A stretch of 64,000 nucleotides of DNA, taken from NCBI GenBank assembly GCA_963809765.1, contig CAWEKT010000003.1, positions 868,001 to 932,000 of the forward strand. Reading direction: 5' to 3'. Made by a program: the position numbers and the translations under genes. Origin of the DNA: JACVRM01 sp963809765 (GTDB taxonomy: Bacteria > Actinomycetota > Thermoleophilia > Gaiellales > Gaiellaceae). Positions 45,814 through 54,346 of the stretch are shown piece by piece (position 1 is the first letter of the stretch; each line of letters begins with the position of its first letter). Under the pieces are notes generated by a model that was not told the origin of the DNA, made no database searches, and saw only the letters and a list, made by a program, of their open reading frames with translations.

Positions 45814-47501
45814 ATGAGCGTTACCCCCGAGCGAAGGGACTTCATTCGCGAGATCGTCGCTGCGGATGTACGCGAGGGCAGGGTCTCCGAGGTCGTGACC
45901 CGCTTCCCGCCGGAGCCGAACGGCTACCTGCACATCGGCCATGCCGAAGTCGATCGCGCCTCAACTTCGGGATCGCCGAGGAGTTCGGCGGCCGCTGCCA
46001 CCTGCGCTTCGACGACACGAACCCGATCAAGGAAGAGCAGGAGTACATCGACGCGATCCAGGACGACATTCGCTGGCTCGGCTTCGACTGGGGCGAGCAT
46101 CTCTACTACGCCTCGGACTACTTCGACCAGCTCTACGACTGGGCCGTCCACCTGATCGGGGCCGGCAACGCCTACGTCGACGACCTCTCGGCCGACGAGA
46201 TCCGCGCGCACCGCGGCACCCTGACCGAGCCCGGCACGCAACAGCCCCTGGCGCGACCGTCCGGTCGACGAGAACCTCGACCTGTTCGAGCGCATGCGCG
46301 CCGGCGAGTTCCCGGACGGCGCCCGCGTGCTCCGGGCGAAGATCGACATGGCCTCGCCCAACATCAACCTGCGCGACCCGGTGCTCTACCGGATCCTGCA
46401 CGCGACCCACCCGCGGACCGGCGACGCGTGGTGCATCTACCCGACTGTACGACTTCGCCCACGGCCAGTCGGACGCCATCGAGGGCATCACCCACTCCCT
46501 CTGCACGCTCGAGTTCGAGGATCACCGGCCGCTCTACGACTGGCTGATCGAGAACCTGCCGGTGCCCGCGCGCCCGCGCCAGTACGAGTTCGCGCGCCTC
46601 AACTTCACGTACACGGTGCTCTCGAAGCGGTTCCTGTGCGGCTCGTGAGCGAGGGCCACGTGCGCGGCTGGGACGATCCGCGCATGCCGACGGTGTCGGC
46701 CATGCGCCGGCGCGGCTTCCCGCCCGAGGGGCTGCGCGACTTCCTGGACCTGGTCGGCCTGGACGCAAGGGCAAGACAGCCGTCGAGATCGAGGCGCTCG
46801 AGCACGAGGTCCGGGACGTGCTGAACCGGACGGCGCCGCGCCGCTTCGCGGTTCTGCGACCCGCTCAGGCTCGTGATCGAGAACTACCCCGAGGGCCAGG
46901 TCGAGGAGCTGGAGGCCGTCAACAATCCGGAGGATCCCGTCGGCCGGCACGCGCACGGTGCCCTTCACGCGCGAGCTCTGGATCGAGCGCGACGACTTCA
47001 TGGAGGACCCGCCGAGCGAAGTTCTTCCGCCTCGCCCCGGGTCGCGAGGTGCGCCTGCGCTACGCCTACTTCGTGACCTGCACCGACGTCGTGAAGGACG
47101 CAAGCGGCGAGATCGTCGAGCTCCGCTGCACCTACGACCCGGCGACGCGCGGCGGCGACGCCCCGGACGGACGCCGGCCCAAGGCGACGCTGCACTGGCT
47201 CTCGTGCGAGCACGCCGTGCCCGCTGAGGTCCGTCTCTATGACCGTCTGTTCACCCGTCCCGATCCCGGCGCTGACGGTGACCTCTTCGCCGACCTCAAT
47301 CCCGATTCGGAGACGGTGCTCGAGGAGTGCCTGGTCGAGCCCGCGCTCGCCGAACTGCCGGTCGGGGAGACCGTGCAGTTCGAGCGCCTGGGCTACTTCT
47401 GCCCGGATCTCGACTCAACGCCGGAGCGGCTCGTCTTCAACCGCACGCTCGGCCTCAGGGACACCTGGGCCAAGGTTCAGGCGCAGGGCCGCCCGGGTTA
47501 G
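45814..47501 (+). CDS. glnS: Glutaminyl-tRNA synthetase (at least eight frameshifts)
   Basis: Class I synthetase charging tRNA-Gln. HIGH motif in FPPEPNGYLHIGHA, then RFDDTNPIKEEQEYIDAIQD and LRWLGFDWG-like IRWLGFDWGEHLYYASDYFD, DFAHGQSDAIEGITHSLCTL, and the KMSKS-type loop in YTVLSKR. The anticodon-binding domains follow (ERLGYFCPDLDSTPERLVFN near the end). Frame changes near 45950, 46245, 46440, 46640, 46765, 46850, 46940 and 47020; several are one extra base. Corrected length about 560. Most Actinobacteria use GatCAB instead, so a glnS in this region suggests acquisition. ATG 45814. Confidence 0.9.
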
Positions 47502-47514
47502 CCACCGCCAGCTG

Positions 47515-47555
47515 AACTTTCCCTGGGTCGCTGTTTTCGAGTCCAGCAAGAGCCA
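47515..47555 (+). repeat. tRNA-Lys 3' fragment, decayed copy after glnS
   Basis: AACTTTCCCTGGGTCGCTG then TTTTCGAGTCCAGCA and AGAGCCA. Clear T-loop and T-stem of tRNA-Lys with small insertions. 14 nt after the glnS stop, same strand as the other copies. Confidence 0.65.
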
Positions 47556-47693
47556 TGCAATGGTGCACCGGCGTACGGAGGCGCGCTGTCAGCACGCGGA
47601 TGTCGCCGCCTAGCGCCTCCTTTGAGCTGCTTCGGCGATGAGATCCTGCTCGTCCGGCCGTCTCTACTCTGAAAGCGATGAACGGGAGGCAAG

Positions 47694-48080
47694 ATGTTTC
47701 GAGAGACCAAGGCTTTCAGCAGCCTGGCCGTGCCTGATCTGCAGGAGGCCACGCGGTTCTACGGCGACACGCTCGAGCTCGACGTGGAGGACATTCCCGA
47801 AGGGCTCGCGATCCACCTGGGCGCCGGGTCCGGCGACGTCTTTCTGTACCCGTCCGAGACGTTCACCCCGTCGAAGCACACGGTGCTCAACTTCGTCGTC
47901 GACGACGTCGAGGCGGCGGTCGAGGAGCTCGCGCGGCGCGGCATCGAAGTCGAGCAGTACGACCTGCCGGACATCAAGACGGACGCCCAGGGAATCGCGC
48001 GCCCAGGCGACCCCGGCCCGAGCGCGATTGCGTGGTTCAAGGATCCGGCCGGACACATCCTCTCCGTTCTTCAGGAGTAG
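47694..48080 (+). CDS. VOC-family protein
   Basis: 128 residues. FSSLAVPDLQEATRFYGDTL, then GDVFLYPSETFTPSKHTVLN, VVDDVEAAVEELARRGIEVE and AIAWFKDPAGHILSVLQE. Two-unit VOC fold with His in SKHTVLNF, His in PAGHILSV and terminal Glu as likely metal ligands. ATG 47694 preceded by GGGAGGCAAG. Substrate unknown; glyoxalase-like or a resistance protein. Confidence 0.92.
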   Translation: MFRETKAFSSLAVPDLQEATRFYGDTLELDVEDIPEGLAIHLGAGSGDVFLYPSETFTPSKHTVLNFVVDDVEAAVEELARRGIEVEQYDLPDIKTDAQGIARPGDPGPSAIAWFKDPAGHILSVLQE

Positions 48081-48090
48081 GAACGTGCTC

Positions 48091-48180
48091 GTTGCCGCCA
48101 GGTTCAGCTAGCCAGAGCTCGCGGCCGCCATCCCGCGCTCGCCGCCGTGATTGCGCGCGCACCTTGATCCCAGGGTCGCT
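48091..48180 (+). repeat. Faint copy of the tRNA-Lys repeat module
   Basis: Heptamer-like GTTGCCG at 48091 and GTTCAG ten bases later, then, 50 bp on, GCGCGCACCTTGATCCCAG and GGTCGCT, resembling the box plus the anticodon part of the core. The T-arm is missing. Weak alone, but it has the same strand and part order as the others. Confidence 0.4.
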
Positions 48181-48260
48181 AGCGCCGACGTCTCGACGCG
48201 AGCGCCTGGAGCACCGCATCGACCCGCTCGAAGCCGGCTTGAGCGCCCGCAGCCGCCGCG

Positions 48261-49051
48261 TCAGTCGGCCGCAGCGATCTGGTCACCGACGGAGATCGCG
48301 CCGCTCCGCAGGATGTCGGCCCGGAGGCCGGCTCGATGGACGAGCGGACGGAGCAGCCCGGGCCGCGAGAGCTTCTCGAGGTGCGCGCAGGGCTCGGCCA
48401 GCCTCCGCCGATGCACTCGACCGCCCCGACCGTGAACCGGCGCCCGACGAGAGCGTTCAGGTCGATCTCCCTGGTGACGATGTTGCGCCGCGCCTGCTCC
48501 CACGTGAGGTCGACCGACTCGAGCACCTCGGCCTCGACGAGCGTCAGCTCGTAGCCCCGCCCGGTGCCGGTGAACGTGCCCCGCCCCTCGTGGTAGCGAT
48601 CGCCTTCGAGCCCACGGCCGGCCACGGCATCGACCGTCTCCACGCGCGCGAGGGGTCGCTCCGCGTCTGGCGCGGTCAGGATGCCGGCCACGACTCCGGC
48701 GCCCCGACTCCGACCGTACGGCTCCTCGATCGGAAGCTGCACGTCGAGCCGTGCGAGCAGCCAGCCCTCCTCGATCGTCCCACCGCTCGCGAGTGCGCCG
48801 CCTGGGTCGTGCAGCGGCCCTGACGGCGATCCGAACATGACGACGGCATGGTCACCATCCGACGTCCCGACACGGGCGAGCCAGTGCCCGGGCCAGTCGA
48901 ACTGGCTCGGGCTCGCGATCGGCACGAGCCCGAGATTGCGCTCGGCCAGCCACTGCCGGTAGAAGCGAGCGGCCTCGTACTCGGGGACGGGCACGGACAT
49001 GCCGAGCACGATCTCCAGGCACTCGTGGAACTCGGCGTCGAAGCGGGCCAT
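48261..49051 (-). CDS. MOSC-domain protein (frameshift near 48408)
   Basis: About 263 residues. The N-terminal 100 residues (FHECLEIVLGMSVPVPEYEA, WPGHWLARVGTSDGDHAVVM) form a domain I do not recognise. The rest is a MOSC domain: VAGRGLEGDRYHEGRGTFTG, LTLVEAEVLESVDLTWEQAR, RRNIVTREIDLNALVGRRFT and, after a slip near 48408, CAHLEKLSRPGLLRPLVHRA with the conserved Cys, and GLRADILRSGAISVGDQI. MOSC domains handle molybdenum-cofactor sulfur or reduce N-hydroxylated compounds. ATG 49051. The N-terminal extension is unusual. Confidence 0.85.
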
Positions 49052-49065
49052 GCGGCCCTGCGATC

Positions 49066-49353
49066 CTAGAGCGGCCGCTGGTACGCGGACCCTGGCGCCC
49101 GGTGTTCCTCACCCGCCGACCCGAGCCGTGAACGCGCGGACACGTCAGGCGGCGTCGCGTCGCTCCAGGCCCGCTCCGGCCCGTCGGCGCCGAGCAGCGA
49201 GCGCCGCAGACGCGTCAGCACGCCGATCTTCCATTCCCGGTCGATGTCCTCCGACTTGGTGACGTCGGCAAGCAGCAGCTCACAGGCGAGCAGCATCACG
49301 CCTCGCCGCGATAGCCCTTCCTCGCCCGAAGGTTGGATTGCACGAGCCTCCAC
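49066..49353 (-). CDS. Small protein, unknown function
   Basis: 95 residues from GTG 49353, which has AAGGAGG 8 nt upstream. Helical core RGVMLLACELLLADVTKSED then IDREWKIGVLTRLRRSLLGA, disordered C-terminus. 14 nt before the MOSC gene start on the same strand, so likely cotranscribed. No family recognised. Confidence 0.5.
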   Translation of the reverse strand: MEARAIQPSGEEGLSRRGVMLLACELLLADVTKSEDIDREWKIGVLTRLRRSLLGADGPERAWSDATPPDVSARSRLGSAGEEHRAPGSAYQRPL

Positions 49354-49383
49354 GCGCTTCGCCTCCTTCGGTCGGGTCCAAGA

Positions 49384-49410
49384 CCAGCGTTCCGCGCGGG
49401 CGACCGATCC
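49384..49410 (+). repeat. Box-only remnant of the tRNA-Lys repeat
   Basis: CCAGCGTTCCGCGCGGGC is the same box that precedes the tRNA core at 43.07 kb (CCAGCGGTTCCGCGCGGGC), followed by GACCGATCC instead of the core. It marks the right-hand end of the repeat series, in the gap 49354-49501. Confidence 0.45.
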
Positions 49411-49501
49411 AAACCGACCGCTGCCCGACGCCGTCGGGGGGCGCGGCAGCTACGAGCGTGAGAGCAGCTCGCGGAGCGTGTTCTGCTCGTCCGCGGGCGG
49501 T

Positions 49502-49834
49502 CTACTCGAACGTGACGACGAGGCGCTCGATCATCCCGTCGCGCGGGGTCAGCAGCATCCGGCCGGCGCGGGCCCCGTCCGCCGACCAGGCGTAGTCGCA
49601 GACGAGCCGCCCGCTCTCCTCGCGCGGCGGTCCGAGCAGCTCAACCGTGTCGTCCGGAGGTCGGCTGCGATAGGCGGCTGCGATCGCGTCGCGCCCGACG
49701 AACGGCCCGACGGGCACGCCCTCGAACGCCATCTCAGCGTCCGGAGCGAATGCTGCCAGCATCGGCGCGAAGTCACCGGTCTCGACCGCCTGGTTGAACC
49801 GCTGGACGTGTGCAGTGAGGAGATCGTCTGCCAC
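49502..49834 (-). CDS. SnoaL/NTF2-like protein
   Basis: 110 residues, single alpha+beta cone: HVQRFNQAVETGDFAPMLAA, FAPDAEMAFEGVPVGPFVGR, AIAAAYRSRPPDDTVELL, then RLVCDYAWSADGARAGRMLL and a final strand RLVVTFE. Matches the NTF2-like/steroid-isomerase superfamily. Ligand or reaction unknown. Start GTG 49834, 10 nt after the LysE stop; probably the same transcript. Confidence 0.9.
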   Translation of the reverse strand: MADDLLTAHVQRFNQAVETGDFAPMLAAFAPDAEMAFEGVPVGPFVGRDAIAAAYRSRPPDDTVELLGPPREESGRLVCDYAWSADGARAGRMLLTPRDGMIERLVVTFE

Positions 49835-49844
49835 TCGCGAGACC

Positions 49845-50435
49845 CTACGCGCGACGCTCGAGCACGAGCCTGACGCCTAGCCCGATCAGCACCACGCCCG
49901 TGACGGCGCTGAGCGCCCGCCGTACCGCCGGGCGCCTGAGCACGGCGCCGACCTTCGCCACGAGCAGCGCGTAGGCGGTCAGCCAGACCAGGCCCATGGC
50001 GATGAAGACGCCCGCCAGGAGCAGCGTCTGTGCCGCGCCGTTCCCATCGGGGTCGACGAACTGCGGGATGAGCGTCGTGAAGACGAGGGCGATCTTGGGA
50101 TTGAGCAGATTCGTCAGCAGCCCCTGGCGGAAGGGGGACGTCTTCCGCCGGGGGCGCGGCGCGGTCAGGTCTGCTCCCGTGCCGCGCCACGCCTGGAGCA
50201 GCGCGGTCACTCCGAGCCAGACGAGGTAGGCCGCCCCCGCCAGCTTGAGCGCGGTGAATGCGGGCGCCGAGGCGTGCAGGAGCGCGGCGATCCCAAGCGC
50301 CGCCGCCAGAGCCCAGACGAGCAGGCCGGCGCAGATCCCGAGGGCCGTCGCGAGCGAGGCCCGGCGGCCGCCGGCGAGCCCGTTCTGGAGCACGAGCGCC
50401 ATGTCCGGCCCAGGCAGGACGACGATGACGGCCAC
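49845..50435 (-). CDS. LysE-family amino-acid exporter
   Basis: Inner-membrane exporter of amino acids or metabolites, RhtB-type. PGPDMALVLQNGLAGGRRAS is the family signature after TM1, followed by TM2 (ALGICAGLLVWALAAALGIA), KLAGAAYLVWLGVTALLQAW, FRQGLLTNLLNPKIALVFTT and three more helices. GTG 50435 cuts TM1 short: LENLLAFVAV upstream is in frame and belongs to the fold, so the true start may be CTG 50465 or another unusual codon. Ends TAG 49847-49845. Last residues VRLVLERRA. Confidence 0.88.
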   Translation of the reverse strand: MAVIVVLPGPDMALVLQNGLAGGRRASLATALGICAGLLVWALAAALGIAALLHASAPAFTALKLAGAAYLVWLGVTALLQAWRGTGADLTAPRPRRKTSPFRQGLLTNLLNPKIALVFTTLIPQFVDPDGNGAAQTLLLAGVFIAMGLVWLTAYALLVAKVGAVLRRPAVRRALSAVTGVVLIGLGVRLVLERRA

Positions 50436-50506
50436 GACGGCGACGAATGCGAGCAGGTTCTCCAGCCGGCTCAGCCTATCGAGGCGTTAGCCCCGCACCC
50501 CGCGGG

Positions 50507-51511
50507 TCAGTCGTTCTGGAGCCGCTCGGCGAGCAGACGCACGACCGGCCACGCGCCGCCTGACGTGTTCGAGATCACCGTCCAGGTGCGCCCCCGGTCC
50601 GGGTCGTGGACGCTCCGGAACGAGACGCCGGCGTCGTACCCCTCGAGCTGCACCTCGCTCGTCTCCCCGCCGAGCCAGAAGCCGAGGCCGTAGCGCCGGC
50701 CGTCCGACGCGTCGCTGCGTGGACGAGTCATCAGCCGCACCGCGTCCGCCGACACGATCCGGCCGTCGAACAACGCATTCCAGAGCGCGTGAACGTCGCC
50801 CACCGTCGAGTAGATGCCCCCGTCGCCGCTGCCGAGCACGGGCAGGTGGAGGACGTTCGTGCGCGGCGCGTCGGCGGCGAGGTAGCCGACGGCGGCATCG
50901 CCGGGCAGCTCGTCGGAGCGCAGGAAGCTCGTTTGGCTCATCTCCGCCGGCTCGCACACGCGCCGGCGCACGAGCTCGTGGTAGGCCACGCCGGCGGCCC
51001 GCTCGGCGATCAGTGCCAGGACGACGTAGCCGCCGTTGTTGTACTCGAATCGCTCACCGGCCGGGGCCTTGGCCGGAAAGCCGCCGAGCACTGCGAGGTA
51101 CGCCTCCGTGGTATCCAGCGTGTGCACCGGCACCGGCAGCACGTAGTCGTCGATCTCGTATCCGGCCTCCTCGTCGTAGTAGTCGCCGATGCCCGAGCGG
51201 TGCGCGAGCAGGTGCTCGACCGTGACGTCGCCGGGGATCAGGGGCAGGTCGTCGCCGAGGAGCGAGCGGGCCGTGGTGGTGAGCTCCAGCATCCCCTCCT
51301 CGACGAGGCTCATCACCGTCAGCGCGGTCAGCCCCTTGGTCGCGCTGGCTGTCGCAAACCGCGTGTCCAGCGTATTCGGCACGCGCCGCGCGCGATCGGC
51401 GAAGCCGTACGCGCCGGCCAACACGACATTCCCGTCCACGTCGATGCGGACGGCGCCCGAAAACGAGCTCTGGTCAGCCAGCTCGTCGACGGCCGCCTGG
51501 ATCTCATCCAT
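50507..51511 (-). CDS. Serine beta-lactamase/transpeptidase-fold hydrolase
   Basis: 334 residues, no signal peptide. SATKGLTALTV carries the active Ser and Lys (S-x-x-K), YNNGGYVVLALIAER the Tyr/Asn pair (Y-x-N), and LAHRSGIGDYY a region typical of the class C/EstB-like group. The third KTG-like box is not obvious (YDAGVSFRS may occupy that position), so it is more likely an esterase or peptidase than an antibiotic-resistance enzyme. ATG 51511, intact. Confidence 0.9.
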   Translation of the reverse strand: MDEIQAAVDELADQSSFSGAVRIDVDGNVVLAGAYGFADRARRVPNTLDTRFATASATKGLTALTVMSLVEEGMLELTTTARSLLGDDLPLIPGDVTVEHLLAHRSGIGDYYDEEAGYEIDDYVLPVPVHTLDTTEAYLAVLGGFPAKAPAGERFEYNNGGYVVLALIAERAAGVAYHELVRRRVCEPAEMSQTSFLRSDELPGDAAVGYLAADAPRTNVLHLPVLGSGDGGIYSTVGDVHALWNALFDGRIVSADAVRLMTRPRSDASDGRRYGLGFWLGGETSEVQLEGYDAGVSFRSVHDPDRGRTWTVISNTSGGAWPVVRLLAERLQND

Positions 51512-51624
51512 GGGCGGACGCTATCCCGGCGGCCGCGCCGGCGTCAGCCGAGGCGCGGATCGACCGGCCGGCTGCGGTCGGCCGCGGGATGCGGCGACGC
51601 CGCGTGCGGCGCATAGTTTTCGGC

Positions 51625-52558
51625 ATGAACCAGCGCCGAGACTCGGCACGACGGCGCTCACGTCGAGCGTGGGCGGCAGCACTGGCCGCCCTGATCCTCC
51701 TGGCTGCCGTGATCGCGCGGGCAACGACCGGCCCGGACGAGGCCGAGCGCCTCCAGCGCGAGATTTTCCGGAGGGCGCGCCCCCGACGGCGAGCTCCTTC
51801 CCCCCGTCGACGGGCGTGCGGTGGTGTGGGCGGTCGGTGACGCCAACCAGGGAGCCGAAGCACGCGCTCTGGCGGACACGGTGGAGACAGGAGCACCCGA
51901 TCGCGTCCTCTACCTGGGGGACGTGTACGAGCGGGGAACTGCAGCCGAGTTCGAGGCCTGGTCGCGAGTCTGGGGGACGCTGGCACCGCTCACCGCCCCG
52001 ACTCCCGGCAATCACGACTGGCCGCAGAACCGCGACGGCTACGGCCCCTACTGGGAGCAGGTGCACGGGGAACCAGTCCCCTCGTATTACTCGCTGCGAG
52101 CCGGAGGCTGGGAGCTGCTCTCGCTCAACTCGGAGATGCGGCACGGTCGAGGGTCGCCGCAGGAGCGCTGGCTCGCCGGCGAGGTGGCCGACGAGCCGGG
52201 CGACTGCCGCATCGCCTTCTGGCACAGGCCGCGCTTCAACGCGGGCCCACACGGCGACACTCGCTCGATCGAGTCGCTCTGGCGCCACCTGCCCGGGCAC
52301 GCGCGCGTGCTCCTCAGCGGCCACGACCACAACCTGCAGCGGCTGCGACCGCACGAAGGCGTCGTCCAGTTCGTGGTCGGAGCCGGGGGCCGAAGGAACG
52401 CCCCGCTCGACTTCGACGATCCGCGGCTCGCCTTCGGCGACGACCACAACGAGGGCGCCCTGCGCCTGGTGCTCGAGCCGGGCCGGCTGTCGTGGTCGTT
52501 CGTGTCCGCGGCCGGCTCCGTCCTCGACAGCGGCACACTGACGTGCTCGGTGGAGTGA
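51625..52558 (+). CDS. Membrane-anchored metallophosphoesterase (frameshift near 51780)
   Basis: About 311 residues. N-terminal basic segment and one transmembrane helix (AWAAALAALILLAAVIARAT), then after a slip near 51780 the phosphatase: VVWAVGDANQG (metal Asp), VLYLGDVYERG (GD-x), TPGNHDWPQNR (GNHD), CRIAFWHRPRFNAG (H), and LLSGHDHNLQRL (GHxH). This is the calcineurin-like, purple-acid-phosphatase-related set with all metal ligands present. The single helix and following domain outside the membrane suggest action on extracellular phosphate esters. ATG 51625. Confidence 0.88.
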
Positions 52559-52585
52559 CGGCCCCGCTTTGAGACGATTGCGCGC

Positions 52586-53834
52586 GTGAGCAGACGCCGC
52601 CGTCCTCGACGTCGCGAGCCTCGCGCCGGCAGCGTCCCGCCGCGCCGCCCCGCCCCCGATCCGCCGCGCCAGCCGGCATTCGGCATCACCGAGGTGCACA
52701 TCAGGGGCTTCAGGTCGATCCGTGACGTCACCTTTCGGCCCGGTCCGATCGCGGCCCTCGTCGGCGAGGAGGCGACGGGCAAGTCGAGCCTGCTGGAGGC
52801 GCTCCGGGTCGTCCTCGACCCCACGTCCGCCTCGCTCGCGCCCACGGACTTCGGCGACGGCGAGGAGATCGTCGTCGAGGTCGCGTTCGCGGACGGATCG
52901 ACCGCCAAGCTCGAGGCGCGGCCCGGTCGGGCGGCGATCCGCAGGGGATCCGTGCCGCCAATGGTGTTCCTGCCGGCCGAGGCGCGCACGAGCACACTCG
53001 TGGCTGCGGGGGCAGGCCCCGCCGGCGAGATCTTCCGCCGCGCGCTCGACGACGCCTCGGCGACTCCCGCGTCCCAGGCGCGCTCGGTGCTCGACGCACT
53101 GGAAGCCTGCCGCACCGAGGGCCTGCAGGGAGTCGTCCTCGTGATCGAGGAGCCCGAGATCTACCTGCGCCCGCAGGCGCAGCGCTACCTCTACCACCTG
53201 CTGCGCGACTTCGCCGCCGCCGGCAACCAGGTCGTCTACTCGACCCACTCGCCGGCGTTCCTGAACGTCGCCCGACTCGCATGAGGTCGTCTTCGTCGAG
53301 CGGCTGCCCCAGACCGGCACGCGGACGTCGCAGCCTTCCGCGCCTACCGCCGACGAGGACTTCCGCGTCATGACGGAGTTCGACGTCGCGCGCAGCGAGC
53401 TCTTCCTCGCGCGAGCCGTCGTGCTGGTCGAGGGCTGGACCGAGAAGCTCGTCCTGCCATTCGTCTTCGCGTCGCTCGGCCACGACGTCGACCGCGAGGC
53501 GATCTCGATCATCGAGTGCGGCGGCAAGCCGAACCTGCCGCTCTTCGCCGGCATCTGCCGCGCGGTCGGCGTGCCGTTCGTCGTCATCCACGACAGCGAC
53601 CGCAAGACGAGCGGCCGCTTCGTGCAGGCCGAACAGGCGCTCAACGCCCTCGTCGCCGAGACGGCCGGCGCCGAGCGCGTGTTCGTGCTCGACCCCGACT
53701 TCGAGGCCGTCGCGGGCCTGGTCGGCGACCGGCGCAAGCCACGCCGCGCGTGGCACGAGTTCGCCGAGCGGCCGGCCGCCGACATGCCGGTTCAGCTCGT
53801 GCGCGCGGCCGAGTTGACGCTGTCGCTGCTCTAG
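52586..53834 (+). CDS. Compact OLD-family ATPase/Toprim nuclease (frameshift near 53275)
   Basis: About 416 residues. Basic disordered N-terminus (30 residues), then ATPase: HIRGFRSIRDVTFRPG, Walker A GEEATGKSSLLEAL, Walker B VVLVIEEPEIYLRPQAQRYL and H-loop VYSTHSPAFLN. After a slip near 53275 the Toprim domain follows: ARAVVLVEGWTEKLVLPFVF, ISIIECGGKPNLPLFAGIC, and PFVVIHDSDRKTS with the DxD pair. Length is below the 550-600 usual for OLD proteins because the middle ATPase region is short. Such proteins are ATP-dependent nucleases, some antiphage; no Gabija-type helicase partner is adjacent. GTG 52586. Confidence 0.85.
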
Positions 53835-53840
53835 CGGCCG

Positions 53841-54228
53841 CTAGCGCTCGTCCGCGTCGTCCTCGTCGAGCGGGCCGTGGCGCTCCTCGACCTCGTCCAC
53901 GCGAGCCTCCCTCGCCGCCGCCGCCACGCGCTGACGCTCGGCGCGAGCGAGCTCCTCCGCCGCGTCGGCGGCTGACCTCCTCGCGCGCCTCACGCGCCTG
54001 CGCGAGCTCGGCCGCCGCCTCCTGCTCACGCTCCTGCGCGGCCTCCACCTCGTGGCGGGCAGCTTGCTCCCGCTCGTCCGCTTCGCGCTGCTGGCGGCGG
54101 GCGACCTCGCGGTCTTCGCGCGCCTGCTCGATCGTCCGTTGCGTGGCACGTGAGCGGGTCGCCAGGATCAGTCCCGCGGCGACCACCGCCACGGCTACGA
54201 CGATCAGGATGATGACCCAGGTATCCAT
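53841..54228 (-). CDS. Membrane-anchored coiled-coil protein (frameshift near 53975)
   Basis: About 129 residues. ATG 54228 has GAGGAGGAA upstream. N-terminal transmembrane helix (WVIILIVVAVAVVAAGLILA), then a continuous charged coiled coil (TIEQAREDREVARRQQREAD, ARHEVEAAQEREQEAAAELA), slip near 53975, then AEELARAERQRVAAAAREAR and acidic end DEDDADER. Ala/Glu/Arg heptads predict a long single helix. Comparable proteins are common and uncharacterised in Actinobacteria. Divergent from the HD-GYP gene. Confidence 0.8.
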
Positions 54229-54346
54229 GGTTCCTCCTCGTCCGACCGGCTGACCATCCCCCGCGGGCTGGAAGGGCAAACCGGCTGGCTGACGGAGCCT
54301 AAAGCGGTGCTCGGCGACCGCCGATACCCGAGCGACGGGGCGAAAC

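Noticed and set aside
48179..48260. Extended C-terminus of the MOSC protein
   Set aside because: The conserved MOSC ending continues in a different frame to a stop at 48261; the longer frame is a product of the slip.
35887..49410. Integron with attC sites
   Set aside because: The repeats are tRNA-derived, lack the R''-L''-L'-R' arrangement of attC, and no IntI is present. A cassette-like behaviour remains possible but not as a classical integron.
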